A stretch of 64,000 nt of DNA from Poronia punctata (GCA_022579005.1 MU401631.1:1-64000), one strand, 5' to 3'; counted from the stretch's first letter, positions 44,604 through 57,898 are shown. The notes: a model not told the origin generated them from the sequence alone. Numbers and translations: made by a program.

Positions 44604-47600
44604 GTCTAGGCTCTCTACCTACGAGTAGACCAAGACCAACCTCAGGACAGTTTGGCCCTCGATACAAAACCAAAAACCCTTGAAGGCCTATCTCCAGATA
44701 CGGGCAAAAACATCCTAGGTTAGGTTAGTTTTGCACGCTTATTTCAGATACATTTACAAGGCAAATTAGGTATTTTTTCAACCTTCCCTGTCCAGCAACG
44801 GCGCGGCTAGAAGTACGCTCATTACATGTAGTATACCATACTATGACAGGGGTCCTCTGGGTTAGATATCTCTAGGCATAGGGCAATTACACGAAAAGGG
44901 GCTTTAAAACCGTTACGAAAGGGCCCTAGCAAGGGTCTCAACGGTTAGCTATGGAGCCAGACTGGGGCAGACCAAAAAGTAGTAAGTAAAGTATGCAGTA
45001 CGACTCGCGATGGGCTATGATTTGCATGTTGTGTGATTTGCAGATGTTTGACCTTGTCTCGTTTCATATCACGGTACACAAAAATAATCAAGTATTATGT
45101 GAATTGTCAAGTTTACCATCAGATCGTACATGTGTCGTGTAAGTTGTTACTGTACCTACATAGGTGTAGGTCTGTAGTTACTAGTCGGTAGTCTGGATTT
45201 TTTTTTTCTTCAATTTCTTTAGAGCGATATGTACATATGTAGAAAGCCCCGCACCTCCTGATAGGTGGGAATCGTGGGATATGCACTGATGCAGACAGCC
45301 GCACAGCCCAAGCGATAGCTCATTACAAGTCGGTAGCCTTGCATAAGATGCTCCCGTCTTTGCGTTGTCTGTGTAACCGGCGAGCAGTTAATACCAGCAA
45401 CCAACCGGTTTCAAACCAACAAGCAATATCTGACAAGTAAGGTTATCTCTTCATCGATTTGGATTTCTGATCACATGTTAGCCCATCACCTCTAACCTAC
45501 CTACGAGTAGTTCGGCCTACTATGTATGTAGTCATTTACAAATCGAGAAATGAATAGAGATAGGTAGCACACACCGCCAATCTCACTGTTGGACCCGAGG
45601 GACGGGCACCTGTCGGTCGAAATATTAACAGCCTTATGAGGTTTGGGCTGCGAGGTGTTAATGGTTCCTCCCGACCCGTTCAAGAGATTCTCCAGGTCAG
45701 AACTTATCACGAACACCGCCCGCACCCGTCCGCATCCGCCCGCATTTGTCCGCTTTCAACTGTGTTTATTAGGTAGCGCGGGAGATGTGTGGGCACTAGG
45801 TATCTTTAGCTACCGGGGGGGGGGGGAGTAGTTACGCAGTATCACAATAATCACACGTGTTGGTCCGGATAGGTAATTTACTTGTTTCTTGCAAGGGAGA
45901 AGGCGTGGCGAGTACTCGTAGGTAGGATGTAGGAAGAGGTAAGGGGAAGGGAATGGGAGGGGAGGGGTCCGGCCCGCTGGACAGCCCCCCTTCCCCCCGG
46001 CCAAATACCGTAGCCCGGCCGCAGATAAGGTTGCGCTGATTACCACCATACACCCAGCAGTCCGGAACAAATGGCACAACGGCTCCTGTCAACCCGCTCA
46101 GGCGGTGCTGCTCTCTGCAACGCTGTGGCGTTTCTACAACACTCAAGGGTAATCAATGTAACGAAACAAGGAAACGTACTCGTATGATGGGTCATCAGTG
46201 GCTGGAATCCGGTCGTCTTGCCGGTCCCTTCTACTGGTCGCAATGACACCCCATTTGTGTATAGGTACATATTTCGCCCGTTATTTCGGCAGGATTGTAG
46301 GTACCCTGTTTGTGCCTGACTATCCGCAAAAGCGGGAATGCTAATTTGGACAGAGGATGCAGCGAATCACGAAGCGCTCCTCGGCTGCGGATATCCCAGT
46401 AGCGGCGGAGGATAACCTGGGTCCTGGCTAGACCTGGGCAGAGGCTGAAACAGATAACCTATCGTAACCTAGGTAAGCAGTACGTACCTCTACTGACTGT
46501 TGCAAGTGACTTTTGCCTTTGCCTTGGCAGGCCCCTGAGAATAGGTACCCGGATCCGAAATGGGCCTGGCAGAGGGACAGAATGAGCAAAACCGCAGGAA
46601 AAAGTTAAAATAGCGAGGGGTAGGTGCTCTAGTTACGGAGTAGAATCGGCATTTGACTTTGGGTGGAGACTTTCTTCTGTAGCGGATTTCATGGAAAGCA
46701 GAATGAACCAACAACAACTTTTGATAGGACTACTGCCAAACCTCGTTTACACGTAGACAATTGCCTATATTCAACAGAGGAGCTCAGTGGACTTGTACAA
46801 CCAACCACAAAACTGCAACACAAAGGAAGAAGTAATTCGAGGTAGGTATCAGAGCTTCTGGACAGTGGTTGGGATGCTGACGACATTTCACAGCCCGCTT
46901 GTCCATCTCCGCTTCGGACTTCCCCCCTTCTTCGTGATTTCTTACTCTAGGTTGGTTTAGCCTAACTGGAACTGGGATAGAATTGGTACCTATCCTAGGA
47001 TGCTGAATCTGCTGATTAAGGTGGAGGCTAGGATGTACAAGGGTTTTAACCTCGTCCTCCAATAAGGTGCCTTCCGGTGATTGCGCGATGCTGGTATTGG
47101 GACCTTTGGCGTGGTTTTTGAAGTTGGCTATACTAGATGCCTCCTAGTTCTGACACGGGGAGGAAAACTCATTTGATGCTAAGGCGGGGGAAAGTGGGAA
47201 AGATGGAAGACTACACACAGTACAAATGGCATCCATGCAGAATCAGGCCTAGCAGATATCCCGTGGCTCGTAGTTCCCCTCTCCAAGGTCAAAATACATA
47301 TTACTTGGTGCTGTACAATATAGGACAGAATGTACCTGGTATGTGGCTACCTTACCACTACTACGTGAAGGACGCCATACTAGTCCTAATCAACTCTGGC
47401 GTGGTGTTGAATTGCGGTACATGATAATGTAGATTTTGCGTGTATACGTGTACGTGATAGGATCTCGCAAGGAAATGCCTACTTACCACTAAGGCCGGAC
47501 TACTGCGCTTGTACATATGGAAAAGCAACAACTAGAATTGAGGGGCCAGTTGTGATGGAATCAATGGGGTCATTTCTTCTTTGACTCCTGTAAAGTTTCC

Positions 47601-48210
47601 CGTTCCGTCTCGCTACAGGAGACTATATGATCGCACGGGTCCAGATTGAATTTTGCCCGCTCCTCTTACCAAAGCTTTGGCCCAGCGGCGACGCAACGTT
47701 GATGCGAGAAGAAGACGTTTAGCTACCTATCGTAGGTTAAGTGCTTGGAGTATGGGGATGGGAACAGAAGATTCAAACCTTTGGGTTAAAAACGTGTATT
47801 ATGTACGTAGCTATTACGCGTACATGGTAGATACTCAAGGTACTGTATGAGGGAAAGTGCGAGGGCGCGTGTCACGAGCTATCCGGCTTCGCCCACAATT
47901 GCCCCCCTGTCACCCCTAACCTTAGGTCAACTTCTAAACCCATTGTAGACGTAAAGACCAGGATGACCTCGTCGAACCCTGTCCCGGCTGCAACGGATTC
48001 CTTGTCCGTTCCATGTTTCAAAGCCTCCTACTTGTCCAGCCGCAGGGTTGTAGGTCAATACTCGCACATAATTCTTTTTTCCCTTCCTGCAGTCCAGCAC
48101 CTGTCAGCAAAGGTGAGCCAGTGTCCCGGATTCCTGGCATTTCATGTGACATCCAAAACTGCACGTATTTCTGATTTATGGTCTCTGCCTGCCTGTTCTG
48201 CAAAGTTTTT

Positions 48211-48231
48211 ATCATCATCATCATCATCATC
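48211..48231. repeat. ATC microsatellite in the NLR leader
   Basis: Seven ATC units ending 35 bp before the NLR start codon, so probably in the 5' untranslated region. Confidence 0.85.
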
Positions 48232-48266
48232 TCAGAGCGACATTGACAATTGACCGACGATGAACC

Positions 48267-51200
48267 ATGCAGCGTATTAGGGAAACGCTCGCTCGCCTTA
48301 CCCGTGCCAGTAAAGGCGAACCAAAAGAACACTCACAGGGACCGCGTTTGGACCGTGTAGGCCGCACCAGCAGTTCGGCCGGCAGCTCGCGTGACAGGAT
48401 AGTCTACAGCGCCGATGGCCGAGGCCCGTCCATTCTTCACGACGGAATTCAGCCCGGCGAGGAAGGCGTTGACATTATCTTTGTTCACGGCCTCTTCGGC
48501 TCTCGTCTGAACAGCTATACCAAGGGCGGCGTATGTTGGATTCGTGACCTGCTCCACCATGATGTTCCCAATGCCCGAATTATTTCCTGGGGATGGACCA
48601 GTCCCTTGACCAACGATGACACCTTTGCTGGCCAAGCCGAGCAGCTCTTGGCCGATATTTCACGTGTTCGGACCGGGACGAAACGGCCCATCATCTTTGT
48701 CGGCCACGGATTGGGAGGGCTCCTCATCAAGGAAGCCTTGGTCACGGCCGCGCTATCGCGAGTCTACGGTTCCCACGCAGAGCTCGGCAATATCTACCCT
48801 CGGACGATAGGATGTCTTTTCTTGGGCACCCCGCACACGAGGAGCGGAAAGCGGACGCTGGGAGATTGCGTCGCAGCCACCGCCGTGCTCTCACCTTCCA
48901 TGCCCTCGTCTTCCTTATTACGAGCGCTCCGAGATTCCAACCAGCTCCTTGAAGCACAACACAGCACCTTCCTCCTCATGTCGAGAGACATCAAGGTCAT
49001 CTGCTTCAGAGAAAAGTTGCCGACCACAATAACCGCATCCATCGACATGATTCATGACGCCAACGGAGTCGAGTTGGGGAAAGGCACGATGCAGACAATG
49101 GTGCCCAAAGACTCGGCCTCGTATGAGAATTTTAATGTCAGCAAGGATGAGATCCCAACGAACCATTTAGACTTGTGTAGATACAAGAGCAAGGACGATA
49201 CCGGTTATTTACGCATCGTCTCCCACATACAAAAAATATTGTCTGGGCCTGGGCAGGCTGAAGTAGTCGAGTCACAAGAACCCCGTAATCAAGGTATGCT
49301 TCCTACTTATCCCATACTGCTGTCGTAGGGAATGGTAATCAGTACTAACGAAGCACGGAAAAGATATCCTCAACGCCTTGCACTTCGATACCATGATGGA
49401 GCGAGAATCTCGCATCGACCCGGCATATGGTCAAACTTGTGAATGGATATTATCACCCAAAGCTTCGCCTTTCAAGGCATTCTTGGCATCCGACGACCCA
49501 GTTCTATGGATCAGTGGAAAGGCCGGATCCGGCAAGTCGACGCTTATGAAATACGCTTGGAAATCAGAGGTCCTGAGGAATGAGCTGCAGAGAGGATGGG
49601 CTAGGGGTGGTGAGCTGATCATGGCTCGGTTCTTCATGTTCGAGGGCGGCAACCGTATCCAGAAGACGTATGAAGGCTTCCTACGAAGCACCCTGTACCA
49701 GATCCTATCTTTGAGACGGGATCTGATCAAGGTGGCTTTCCCGAGCTTCTTCGATTGCCCCTGGCCTCCGCCGGTGCAATTCACCAGCGTCACGAATCTC
49801 AACCAGGGCTTTTACTCGTTATTTGCTCACATGTCTGAGAAGCTTCGACTGGTGGTCTTCATCGACGGCATCGACGAGTACCGCATAATGGAACGAAAGG
49901 ACCACTACGAGCCTGGAGAGATCGAGGTCCAGTATGACCAGGAAGACGGCGACGAATCCTGGGGTCGAAGCAAGTGGCGGACGGATTCACATACCGAAGT
50001 TGCCAAGCTGATAAACAGTATGGGAAGTAAAGACGTTGTCAAGTTCGTTGTCAGCTCACGCGAACTTCCTGAATTTGAAGAGGCCTTTGCCAACTACCCC
50101 CGCATCAGGCTTCAGGAACACACGGAGAAGTCGATTGCGGAATACATTGCCGGTCGATTAGAGAACGAGGCACCCGGCCTCCCAGACACAGTCAACCTAT
50201 GCGCTGAGCTGGCACACAAGAGCCAGGGCGACATACTATGGGCCCGCCTGGCCCTCGACATGGTCATCGATGGTAGCCTACGTACCCTGCGATCCACATT
50301 GAACTCCCTCCCCATCCGGCTCGGCGGCACGGATGGATTATACATGAGGATGATCGAGAATCTCATGCCCGAGCGCCAAAACGACGCCTGCCGTATCTTC
50401 CACCTCGTCTTGCGGGCGCAACAGCCCCCGAGCATCATCACACTTGCCTTGGCCAACCAGGGATGGATAGACCACCATAGAAACGAGCTCAAGGTTGCCC
50501 AAGACAGCGCCAAACCATTCACCACGGAAACAGTCCAGCAGCTGGCCGATCAGATGCAACGATATCTCCAGACGTGCTGCGTCGGGCTCCTAGAGGCCGA
50601 AGCAAAAGCAGCACCAGACACACTCGAAACGGCCCGCCGTGTTGTCTTCAACCACCAAACCACCAAGGAATGGGTCGGACGCAGAGATATCTGGCAACGC
50701 CTACCGAGCATCCACCCGCTAGACGATATCGACCTCGACCTATCCCTCCTCAGCGGTTGCGTAAGACATATGAAGGCCTTTGAGACTATTCAGCCGCCCG
50801 TTCTCACGTGGCCCAATGTCAGGTTCAGGCCTGACTCCTGGCTCATCATCGCGAATGCCTTGCGATACGCCGAGCGGGTCGACGGGGTGACAAAGTCTGT
50901 CGAAAAGTACGTCCAGCTCCTTGACGAGCTCGACGCATCCAACCAGCGAGCCTGGTCCACCGCGCTCAACAACCATAAGCCACTGGTCGAAGATCCTGAC
51001 TGGTTCGATCGGAAGCTGCCGAATCTACTGCGGAAGCATTGGGCTGGCTTCGAGCCGATGGAGGCGGGCAAGTCACCCAAGCGCAAGTACTTCCTCGCCC
51101 TAGCCGTGCAGGCCAATCTTGTTCGGTACACCGAGTACAAACTAAACGAACTTGACGACCAAACACGAAAGAAGAAGGCGAAGGAGTTGCTCGTGTATGT

Positions 51201-51681
51201 CGTCAGCCCCAAGGGCGAGGGCTTCAGCGCCTGCGTCAGCCTGAGCGGCGACTACCTAGATTTCCACCATGACATGCCGGATACCAGGATCCTAGACGTA
51301 CTGTACGCGGCGGGCGCGAGTCCCCGCGAAGACGAGCAGGTCTGGTTGAAGGCTCTCCGAGCTGGACGGCACTACTTTTCACGCGGAAGTGCGACGATGA
51401 CGCATCTCATGGAGACGTACGCTAGCAAGAGACTGATGCTCAACCGCGAGCGATGGGTTGCGGCCATCAAGTCCCTCATCATCCAGGGTGCCAATCCACA
51501 CGTAGAGCTTCAGGTCAACACACCCGCGTCGGGCGACGACAGTCAGTCGTCCAAGTCGGCCGTCATGACGGCCATCGATTACATCCGAGAGACGCTGGAG
51601 GGCGAGCCCGAGTACGCCATCGACTTGCTCCAACTAGAAACCATGATGGGTCGAAGACCGAGCGTTGGGCTGGCGCGATAA
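48267..51681 (+). CDS. Fungal NLR: SesB-like alpha/beta-hydrolase plus NACHT NTPase
   Basis: Two exons, 48267-49293 and 49364-51681 (70-bp intron, GTATGC, branch ACTAAC); spliced length 1114 residues. The N-terminal domain (about 65-260) is a SesB-like putative serine esterase: VDIIFVHGLFGS, and the nucleophile elbow at 146-151 reads GHGLGG, where active members have GHSLGG, so the catalytic Ser is replaced by Gly148. A linker ending in LHFDTMMERESRI leads into the nucleotide-binding domain with P-loop GKAGSGKST (394-402) and Walker B VVFIDGIDE (506-514). The C-terminal 400 residues are helical, with weak ankyrin-like pieces (VLYAAGASPRED, IIQGANPH), and no clear WD40, ankyrin or TPR array. 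Such STAND proteins act in fungal innate immunity or heterokaryon incompatibility. The intron joins two frames that are each open, and the linker motif spans the junction. Confidence 0.9.
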
Positions 51682-52775
51682 AAAAAAAGGAAGGAGAAGG
51701 AGCGTAGCATACCACTGACCTCTCTGCCCTTCCCGTCCTACTCTCCAGCTTATTCACCCTGTTTCTTTTTGTGCCTACGGAATGAGAATATGACGGTCGC
51801 CCTTGGCTTACGCGCATGATTATTTATTAGCATATGATGGACGGCTGTCAGTTTTGTTGAAACAAGGTTGCATGGAAATGGGAGGATCAAATCATATATA
51901 TATATATGAGCAAGCCATGAATTGGATAGATATTTGAATAGATGATCGAAATACCAATTACATTGAACAACACAATGACTCCATCTTACATTTACGTGCA
52001 TACCTATATCGCCGATAAGGTATTATAACCATAAATAATCCATATCATGCCACTATTTCCATTTGATCGGAAGTAATGAAGTGTTCTTCGGAAATTCCCG
52101 ACACTACCTCTATAATAGATGCCGAGTAGAGTATTATTTATCGACCCTGATGAGAAAAGGACCCTGCAAGTTGCAACTTGGAATCACTGGCATGATCTTG
52201 GTTCGTGATAGCTCATTAGTAAGCACCCACAGCCACTCCAAGCAGGTAATACTAATACCGTCCGTACTCGTACATAAAATAGACTCAACCGACAACGGGG
52301 GGAGGTGGGGAAATCTTGCATCGATGGAAAGGAAATTTCCCGAATTTCCTCCAATCAAGCTTTGGAGGTCCGACAAAGATAAAGTGTTAAGCTACCACGG
52401 AAGAATCCCCCGCTTCGGTCATTTCTTCAGGCCGCACAACCATCGACGCGTTCTACCCGGGCGGAGATGTTCTAGGCTCACTCAATCAGACGCCCCCTTT
52501 TTTTTTTGGACACAAAAAATTCACGCGCAACCACATTACCAAAGCACGGAAAGCTGTGGCCGCAATTCCTATTCCGGGCAACAATGTCGCAAAAGTCGCG
52601 CCAAGCAGAAGAGGAAGGTCGGACCGGCGGGGAAGGAGACAACGAGAGGCTATTTAATTATACGATGCCCTCGCCGCGGCGCATTTAGATGATATGGTTA
52701 GGTATTGTTTTGGTCATCACCATCACCTCGTCAAAGGAAACCCGGCCCGCGAGCGGTAGTAGATAGTAGTAGAAG
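51682..52775. other. Intergenic region, NLR 3' end to GH30 promoter
   Basis: Contains an AT dinucleotide run near 51894-51907 and one TACTCGTA octamer at 52265-52272. A 209-codon frame (52063-52692) has no recognisable domain and overlaps the likely GH30 promoter; I do not call it a gene. Confidence 0.5.
52650..52662 (+). promoter_or_regulatory. TATA-like element upstream of GH30
   Basis: CTATTTAATTATA lies about 115-125 bp before the GH30 start codon in otherwise GC-rich sequence. A plausible core promoter element by position only. Confidence 0.35.
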
Positions 52776-54229
52776 ATGGCTTTCCTCGCAAAGTTACTTG
52801 CCCTAGGCAAACTTGCGACCCTCGTGGCAGGCCAGGCGGCCATTACTGTCGATGTCGGAACCCAATACCAGAGAATCGATGGGTTTGGTTTTTCTCAGGC
52901 TTTCGGCAGAGCCAAGGAGTTCCAGAATGCCGGGAGCTCCACCCAGAAAGCGGCACTCGACTATCTCTTCAGCACTGAGACCGGCGCCGGCTTCTCCATC
53001 ATTCGTAACCGAATCGGATCCGGCGGCAGCGGCGATAGCATCTTGCCCAACAACCCGGGCTCTCCTTCGGCAACACCCAATTACGTGTGGGATGGGGATG
53101 ACTCAGGCCAGTTTTGGTTCACCAAACAGGCCGTGAGCTATGGCGTGAAGACGATCTATGCGGATGCGTGGTCGGCGCCAGGATTCATGAAGACGAGCGG
53201 CTCCGAGTCGGCACCTGGGTTAGTTTCACCGGCATGCATATGATGATACGTACTTGTACTCGTGTGCCCCTGAACTGACCCGTTTGGCTCAGATATCTCT
53301 GCGGCTCGACAGGACACTCGTGCGGGAGCGGCAACTGGCAGCAAGCCTACGCCAACTTCCTCGTCAAGTACGTCCAGTTTTACGCCCAAGAGGGAATAAC
53401 GATCACGCACCTGGGTTTCCTCAACGAGCCGGACTGGCAAGTGAGCTACTCGCAGATGCAGATCAGCAGCAATGCGCAGGAGGCTATCTCCTTCATCCCC
53501 ATCCTGGAAAGCACGGTCAAGGCAGCCGGCCTCAGCACGCAGCTGACGTGTTGTGACGCGGTCGGCTGGAAAATGCAAAGCACCTATACCACGGCCCTCA
53601 AAAACGCCGGTTCGACGGGCCACCTGAATATCATCACCTCGCACTCGTACAGCGCCGACGCCACGTCGCCGCTCAGTCAGACCACTCTGCCGAAGTGGAA
53701 CACCGAGGGCGGACCAAGCTCGGCCTTCACCCAGACGTGGTACAGCAACGGAGCAGACAACGAAGGTTTCACATGGGCTAACAAGCTCGCCGTCGCCATG
53801 GTCAACGCCGAGTTGTCAGCCTACCTTTTCTGGGAGGGTTTCGAGATTAAACAGACTCAGTCGGCCTCGCACCTGGTGGACGCGACAGACGGAACCAACC
53901 CAGTGCCGTCGGGCATCTTCTGGGCCTTTGCCATGTGGTCGCGACACATCCGACCGGGCGCGTACCGGCTCGCCACGTCAGGTAGCGTCTCTAGCACCAT
54001 CATCGGCGCCTTCCAGAACACAGATGGTTCCGTCGTGGTCGTCTTCACCAACAGCGGGTCCTCAAGCCAGTCAGCTAAAGTGTCCTTCGGCGGCTTTTCA
54101 CCCGAGTCTGCCTCTGCCTGGGTCACGAACCAAGGCAACAACTTTGCCACTACTTCGGCCAACTTGTCCGGCGGGGCCGTGACAGTATCCGTCCCGGCAA
54201 AGGGAGTGGTTACCGTCAAGTTGACGTAG
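52776..54229 (+). CDS. Secreted GH30 glycoside hydrolase
   Basis: Two exons, 52776-53218 and 53293-54229 (74-bp intron, GTTAGT donor, CTGAC branch); 459 residues. A hydrophobic signal peptide of about 20 residues (MAFLAKLLALGKLATLVAGQA) implies secretion. The (beta/alpha)8 catalytic domain starts at YQRIDGFGFSQAFG. The acid/base Glu is E193 in FLNEPD and the nucleophile Glu is E286 in KWNTEGG, both placed as in clan GH-A family 30. The last 80-90 residues (from about 370) form the beta-sandwich side domain usual in GH30. Blocks such as YGVKTIYADAWSAPGF resemble fungal subfamily 7 enzymes acting on glucuronoxylan; endo-beta-1,6-galactanase or glucanase activity cannot be excluded. It would degrade plant or fungal cell-wall polysaccharide outside the cell. 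Confidence 0.9.
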
Positions 54230-55516
54230 GATGACCGGGAAATGGATGGCCTTATTGCTTGTAGTGAATATACTGCGTGTTGATATGGTCGTAGTAGGCT
54301 TAGACTAGCCCGCCTGGGAAATATCGGACCATATTTTATTTATGCCAGTATACTACCCACCAAGTATGACAATTCAAGTGTCAGCACGACGAACCCACAT
54401 CGTGCTGAAGAATATGGGCACACTCTATTTTGCTTTTTCCGCTGGTTTGGTCACAGATTCTGTGCCGTGTATCGAATCTGGTAACCTAGATAGAAGGTCC
54501 GTAGCGAATAGATTACCCCTAAGAGTCAGGACGCATAGCGACGATGCCGTAACTGATCTCTTCCGGTGGACAGTGCACGCTGGTTATACCGCCGGTATTG
54601 CAGAAGTTCACCTTTGGAGCTTCCTAACGGTATCATGCCATAGTAGTATTCTATAGTCATATGTTTGTTAGGGCAAGAAACACCCGGACATTACGATGTG
54701 ACCAGATTTCCCTTGGAGTAAGTCTAGACGGCGTTTGGAACGCCTTTGCAACCCCACCACGGGGAAGTACAATTACAAACAGCGGGTGTAATAAAATCCG
54801 GTGTTTTTTCATGACACAACACACGACCCCATCTCGAGGAACGATCAAGATCTCCCTAGCCTTAGTTTGTTCCGCGGGCCGCTCCGATGAGCTCCATACG
54901 ACCATTTCTACTGCATAGGGCAGGGATAGAAATGGACTTCGTTGCTGCAAAATGGGGATACCGACCAATTGGCGTGCCGTGGGTTCTGGATGGTAACTAA
55001 AAATTAGGTAGCATCGCGTCCATGGTGCAGATATGTGGAATCAATATTTCAACGGAGGTTTAGGTATTGCCAGCAACGATTTTTTATTTGAGCTTGTATT
55101 CTACCACTCTGAGTTGCGAGTAGGTATACGAGTACTGTCCCCACAATGAATAGTGGAAGTTGCGGTGTTCGTGCTCACCAAGAGCCGCTGTAGATCAGTT
55201 ATTAAAGAGGCCAGGCGCACAATCTACCCCACGTTTATTACTGCGATAGGAAACTCATGACGCAATGAATCTGGACGGCATCTTGTAACATCAGCTTGTC
55301 GTCATCACTCACGGCGACGTAGATCCACCAGAAATGACGATGGTCTCCTCTAGGAGAGCCAACAAACTGATTTTAAGGAGCTTCTTCTTGAGAAATGCTG
55401 CATAACCCGTGCGGAGGTGTTTTTGCGAGCTCTGCCTGCCGTGTTTGCACACAACGAACAGTACATACCCTCCTCTCCAACTCAACTGGCCCCCAAGCAA
55501 TCTGCCCATCGACGTC
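54230..55516. other. Intergenic region, GH30 to SDR
   Basis: No gene recognised. One TACGAGTA octamer at 55128-55135. The opposing frames at 54342-54656 and 54657-54968 show no domain. Confidence 0.5.
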
Positions 55517-56662
55517 ATGATTTCACCACTTTTGCGGCGTGTTGCCAACCATCATAAGAGGGCCATCACCTCACGGTCTGTTCTGTCTTACGCCAATTCC
55601 TCATCCAAGTCATATAGAATAATCCCATCCATCTACGCCCCACAGCAATTCAGTTCAGCATCACCAACACAACATCAAACCGTCAGAATGGCTTCCAATA
55701 GTGCCAACAAGAACTTCACGAGAGACCACCTCTTCGACTGCAAGGGTCGTGTTGCCCTAGTAACAGGTGAGCTCAATCTCTCAAGGCTCAAAGCCTACAT
55801 GATAAATATAGGATGAGCAATGGCTAAATATCCGTTCTTCCCAACGAAAGGTGGTGGTTCCGGTATTGGTCTCATGATAACCCAGGCACTCGTCGCCAAC
55901 GGTGCCAAGGTATATATCACGGGCCGGACCGGCGAGAAGCTCGATCGGGTCGTCGAGACATACTCCGAGGCCAAGGACACAATAATCCCCATCACAGCAG
56001 ACATCACATCAAAGGAAGAGATTAAGAAACTGGTATCCGAGATCGAGAAGCGGGAACCAGATGGTCTCTGCATCCTGGTAAACAACGCCGGTATCAGTGG
56101 CAACACATTCGAGACTTCAGCGTCGTCGGCCACCGAGTTGAAGAAGAACCTGTTCGAACCAGAAACTGCCACCTTTGAGGACTGGACGTCGGTGTACCAG
56201 ACCAATGTGGCGCAGCTCTACTTCATGACCACGGCATTCGTACCCCTCCTGCAGAAGTCGAGCGAGAAGCATCCGGGTTGGCACAGCACCGTCCTCAACA
56301 TTACGTCGATATCTGGCCTGGTCAAGAGCTCACAGCACCACTTCCAGTATAACGCCAGCAAGGCCGCCGCCAACCACCTCACCCGTATGCTGGCGTCCGA
56401 GATCGCCGCCGAAAACGGCATCAAGATCCGCATTAACGCTATCGCGCCTGGTGTCTTCCCCAGCGAGATGACGACCGAAGGTAGCGGCTCAGATCAGAAG
56501 AGCAGCATTCCCGAAGAGAAATACCACGGCAAGGTACCCGCTGAGCGTCCGGGACGGGACGAAGACATGGCTCAGGCGGCGCTGGGCGTTGTTTGCAACC
56601 AGTACATTAACGGCACGACCTTGGTGGTGGATGGCGGATATGCCGTCGCTCTTGGCCACTAA
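55517..56662 (+). CDS. Short-chain dehydrogenase/reductase (classical SDR)
   Basis: Two exons, 55517-55766 and 55851-56662 (84-bp intron, GTGAGC), giving 353 residues from the ATG at 55517 or 296 from the ATG at 55688. The NAD(P)-binding motif TGGGSGIG (83-90, long form) is split by the intron after its first residue codon base, and only splicing restores it. NNAG lies at 161-164, the catalytic Ser in ITSISG (236/238), and YNASK at 250-254 with Y250 and K254. PG near INAIAPGVFPSEM follows. The N-terminal 57 residues of the long form are Arg/Ser-rich without acidic residues, resembling a mitochondrial presequence; the short form would be cytosolic. The substrate is unknown; the best general description is a 3-oxoacyl-ACP-reductase/RhlG-like fungal SDR. 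Confidence 0.88.
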
Positions 56663-57898
56663 CAGTGTCCAAGACGCATGGTCGAGCGGTCATAGATCTA
56701 AACGTCACTTTTGCAGCGTGTAATGTTATCGGAGTGTAATTAGCAAAGGTATTTTAGTCTCATGCCGAATAGACCTTGATGAGTTTACGACCACTAGATT
56801 CGTCTCCACTTATTAGGAGTGAACGCGTGCAAGCCTGACACTCTACTTAAGGTACCTTTATAATCATATCACGCATCTCGTCAACCCCAATTAATTAGAT
56901 AAATACTTAACCACCCACCGCCAGTCATTGCCAACTTAATTTTTTTTACGAGTATCTACGAGTTTACGACTCGACTTCCTAGATTGGCCTCAACTCTCTT
57001 CCAAACACTACCAGCAGCAACACTTTTCAACGCAGATATATACACCCAAGATAAGGTTTAATATGGTTAGATTAGACACAGGACGCCCGACCACGCGTGT
57101 ATTTTCTGTAACCTTATCTGTAAGACATTTGTTTTGGGTAGCTACTGGTATATTTATCATATGTACCTAGGTCCCTAGTCTACTACATTCGACGGCATAC
57201 TGGTCATGAGTCATACTGACTAAAGTATGTAGGTAGGTAACCTACGTGTAAAGTCGAACTTCAAGATTTTACCTACTGATACTGTATATGGTTACGTACT
57301 AAGTATTATGTATTTAAAGATACATGTATATCGATCACTCAAGTGCACGATTGTATAAGTCAACACCAAAAATGTAATTCCCTTCTCACCGGAAATCCCA
57401 GTCTCCCAAGAGAAGAGCAGACAGTACCTACAGACTACAGTACTGTACAAACACAGTGAATGAGCGCCTACTCGTACGTAGCCGCCTCCAGGCTCCGGTA
57501 GTGTTCCACAGCCTTATCTGACCCGCAAGCTAGAACCCCGCCACCTTCCATTCAATCTAGACCTACCTAACCTTAGCCTTACATACGATTCATCAATTCT
57601 TCTTCAGATTCTACCATACCATTAATCAATCAACACACTGGCGCGTATAGATAACCTCTTCCGTGGAGAGGATTTTCCACCTCAGATTAGTTGTTCTTAT
57701 CAACATACCTACTGCTTGCTTTTCGCGGCCTGAAACGCATACCTCCTGAAATAGTTGAACTATATCTTATGCGCAGTACCTATATTCCTCGGTTACTTTA
57801 GTTGGGTTGATTTTATTCGTTGTCCTGTGACGTTGGTCTATTGGGTCGGGGCGCAACGAGACGCCTTGCTGCGATAAAGTGTGCGCGTCGTTGCCAAG
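56663..57898. other. Intergenic region, SDR to sirtuin
   Basis: Sirtuin promoter side. Contains TACGAGTA at 56947-56954, TACTCGTA at 57469-57476 and several TAGGTAGG/ACCTACC stretches. No gene recognised. Confidence 0.5.

Larger units (their letters stand above)
43898..48266. other. 4.4-kb intergenic region
   Basis: Promoter side of both the terpene cyclase (left) and the NLR gene (right). It contains a CT tract at 44587-44603, a G12 run at 45815-45826, four TACGAGTA/TACTCGTA octamers (44620, 45502, 45913, 46177) and an ATC repeat at 48211-48231 just before the NLR start. No gene is recognised; frames such as 47137-47424 and 47963-48253 show no domain. Confidence 0.5.

Noticed and set aside
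52063..52692. 209-codon frame between the NLR and GH30 genes
   Set aside because: Irregular composition, no family features, and it covers the GH30 promoter region with its TATA-like box.
54890..54960. CATACGACCAT, the start of fungal 5S rRNA genes
   Set aside because: The match ends after 11 bases; the following sequence lacks the internal control region and the 5S fold.
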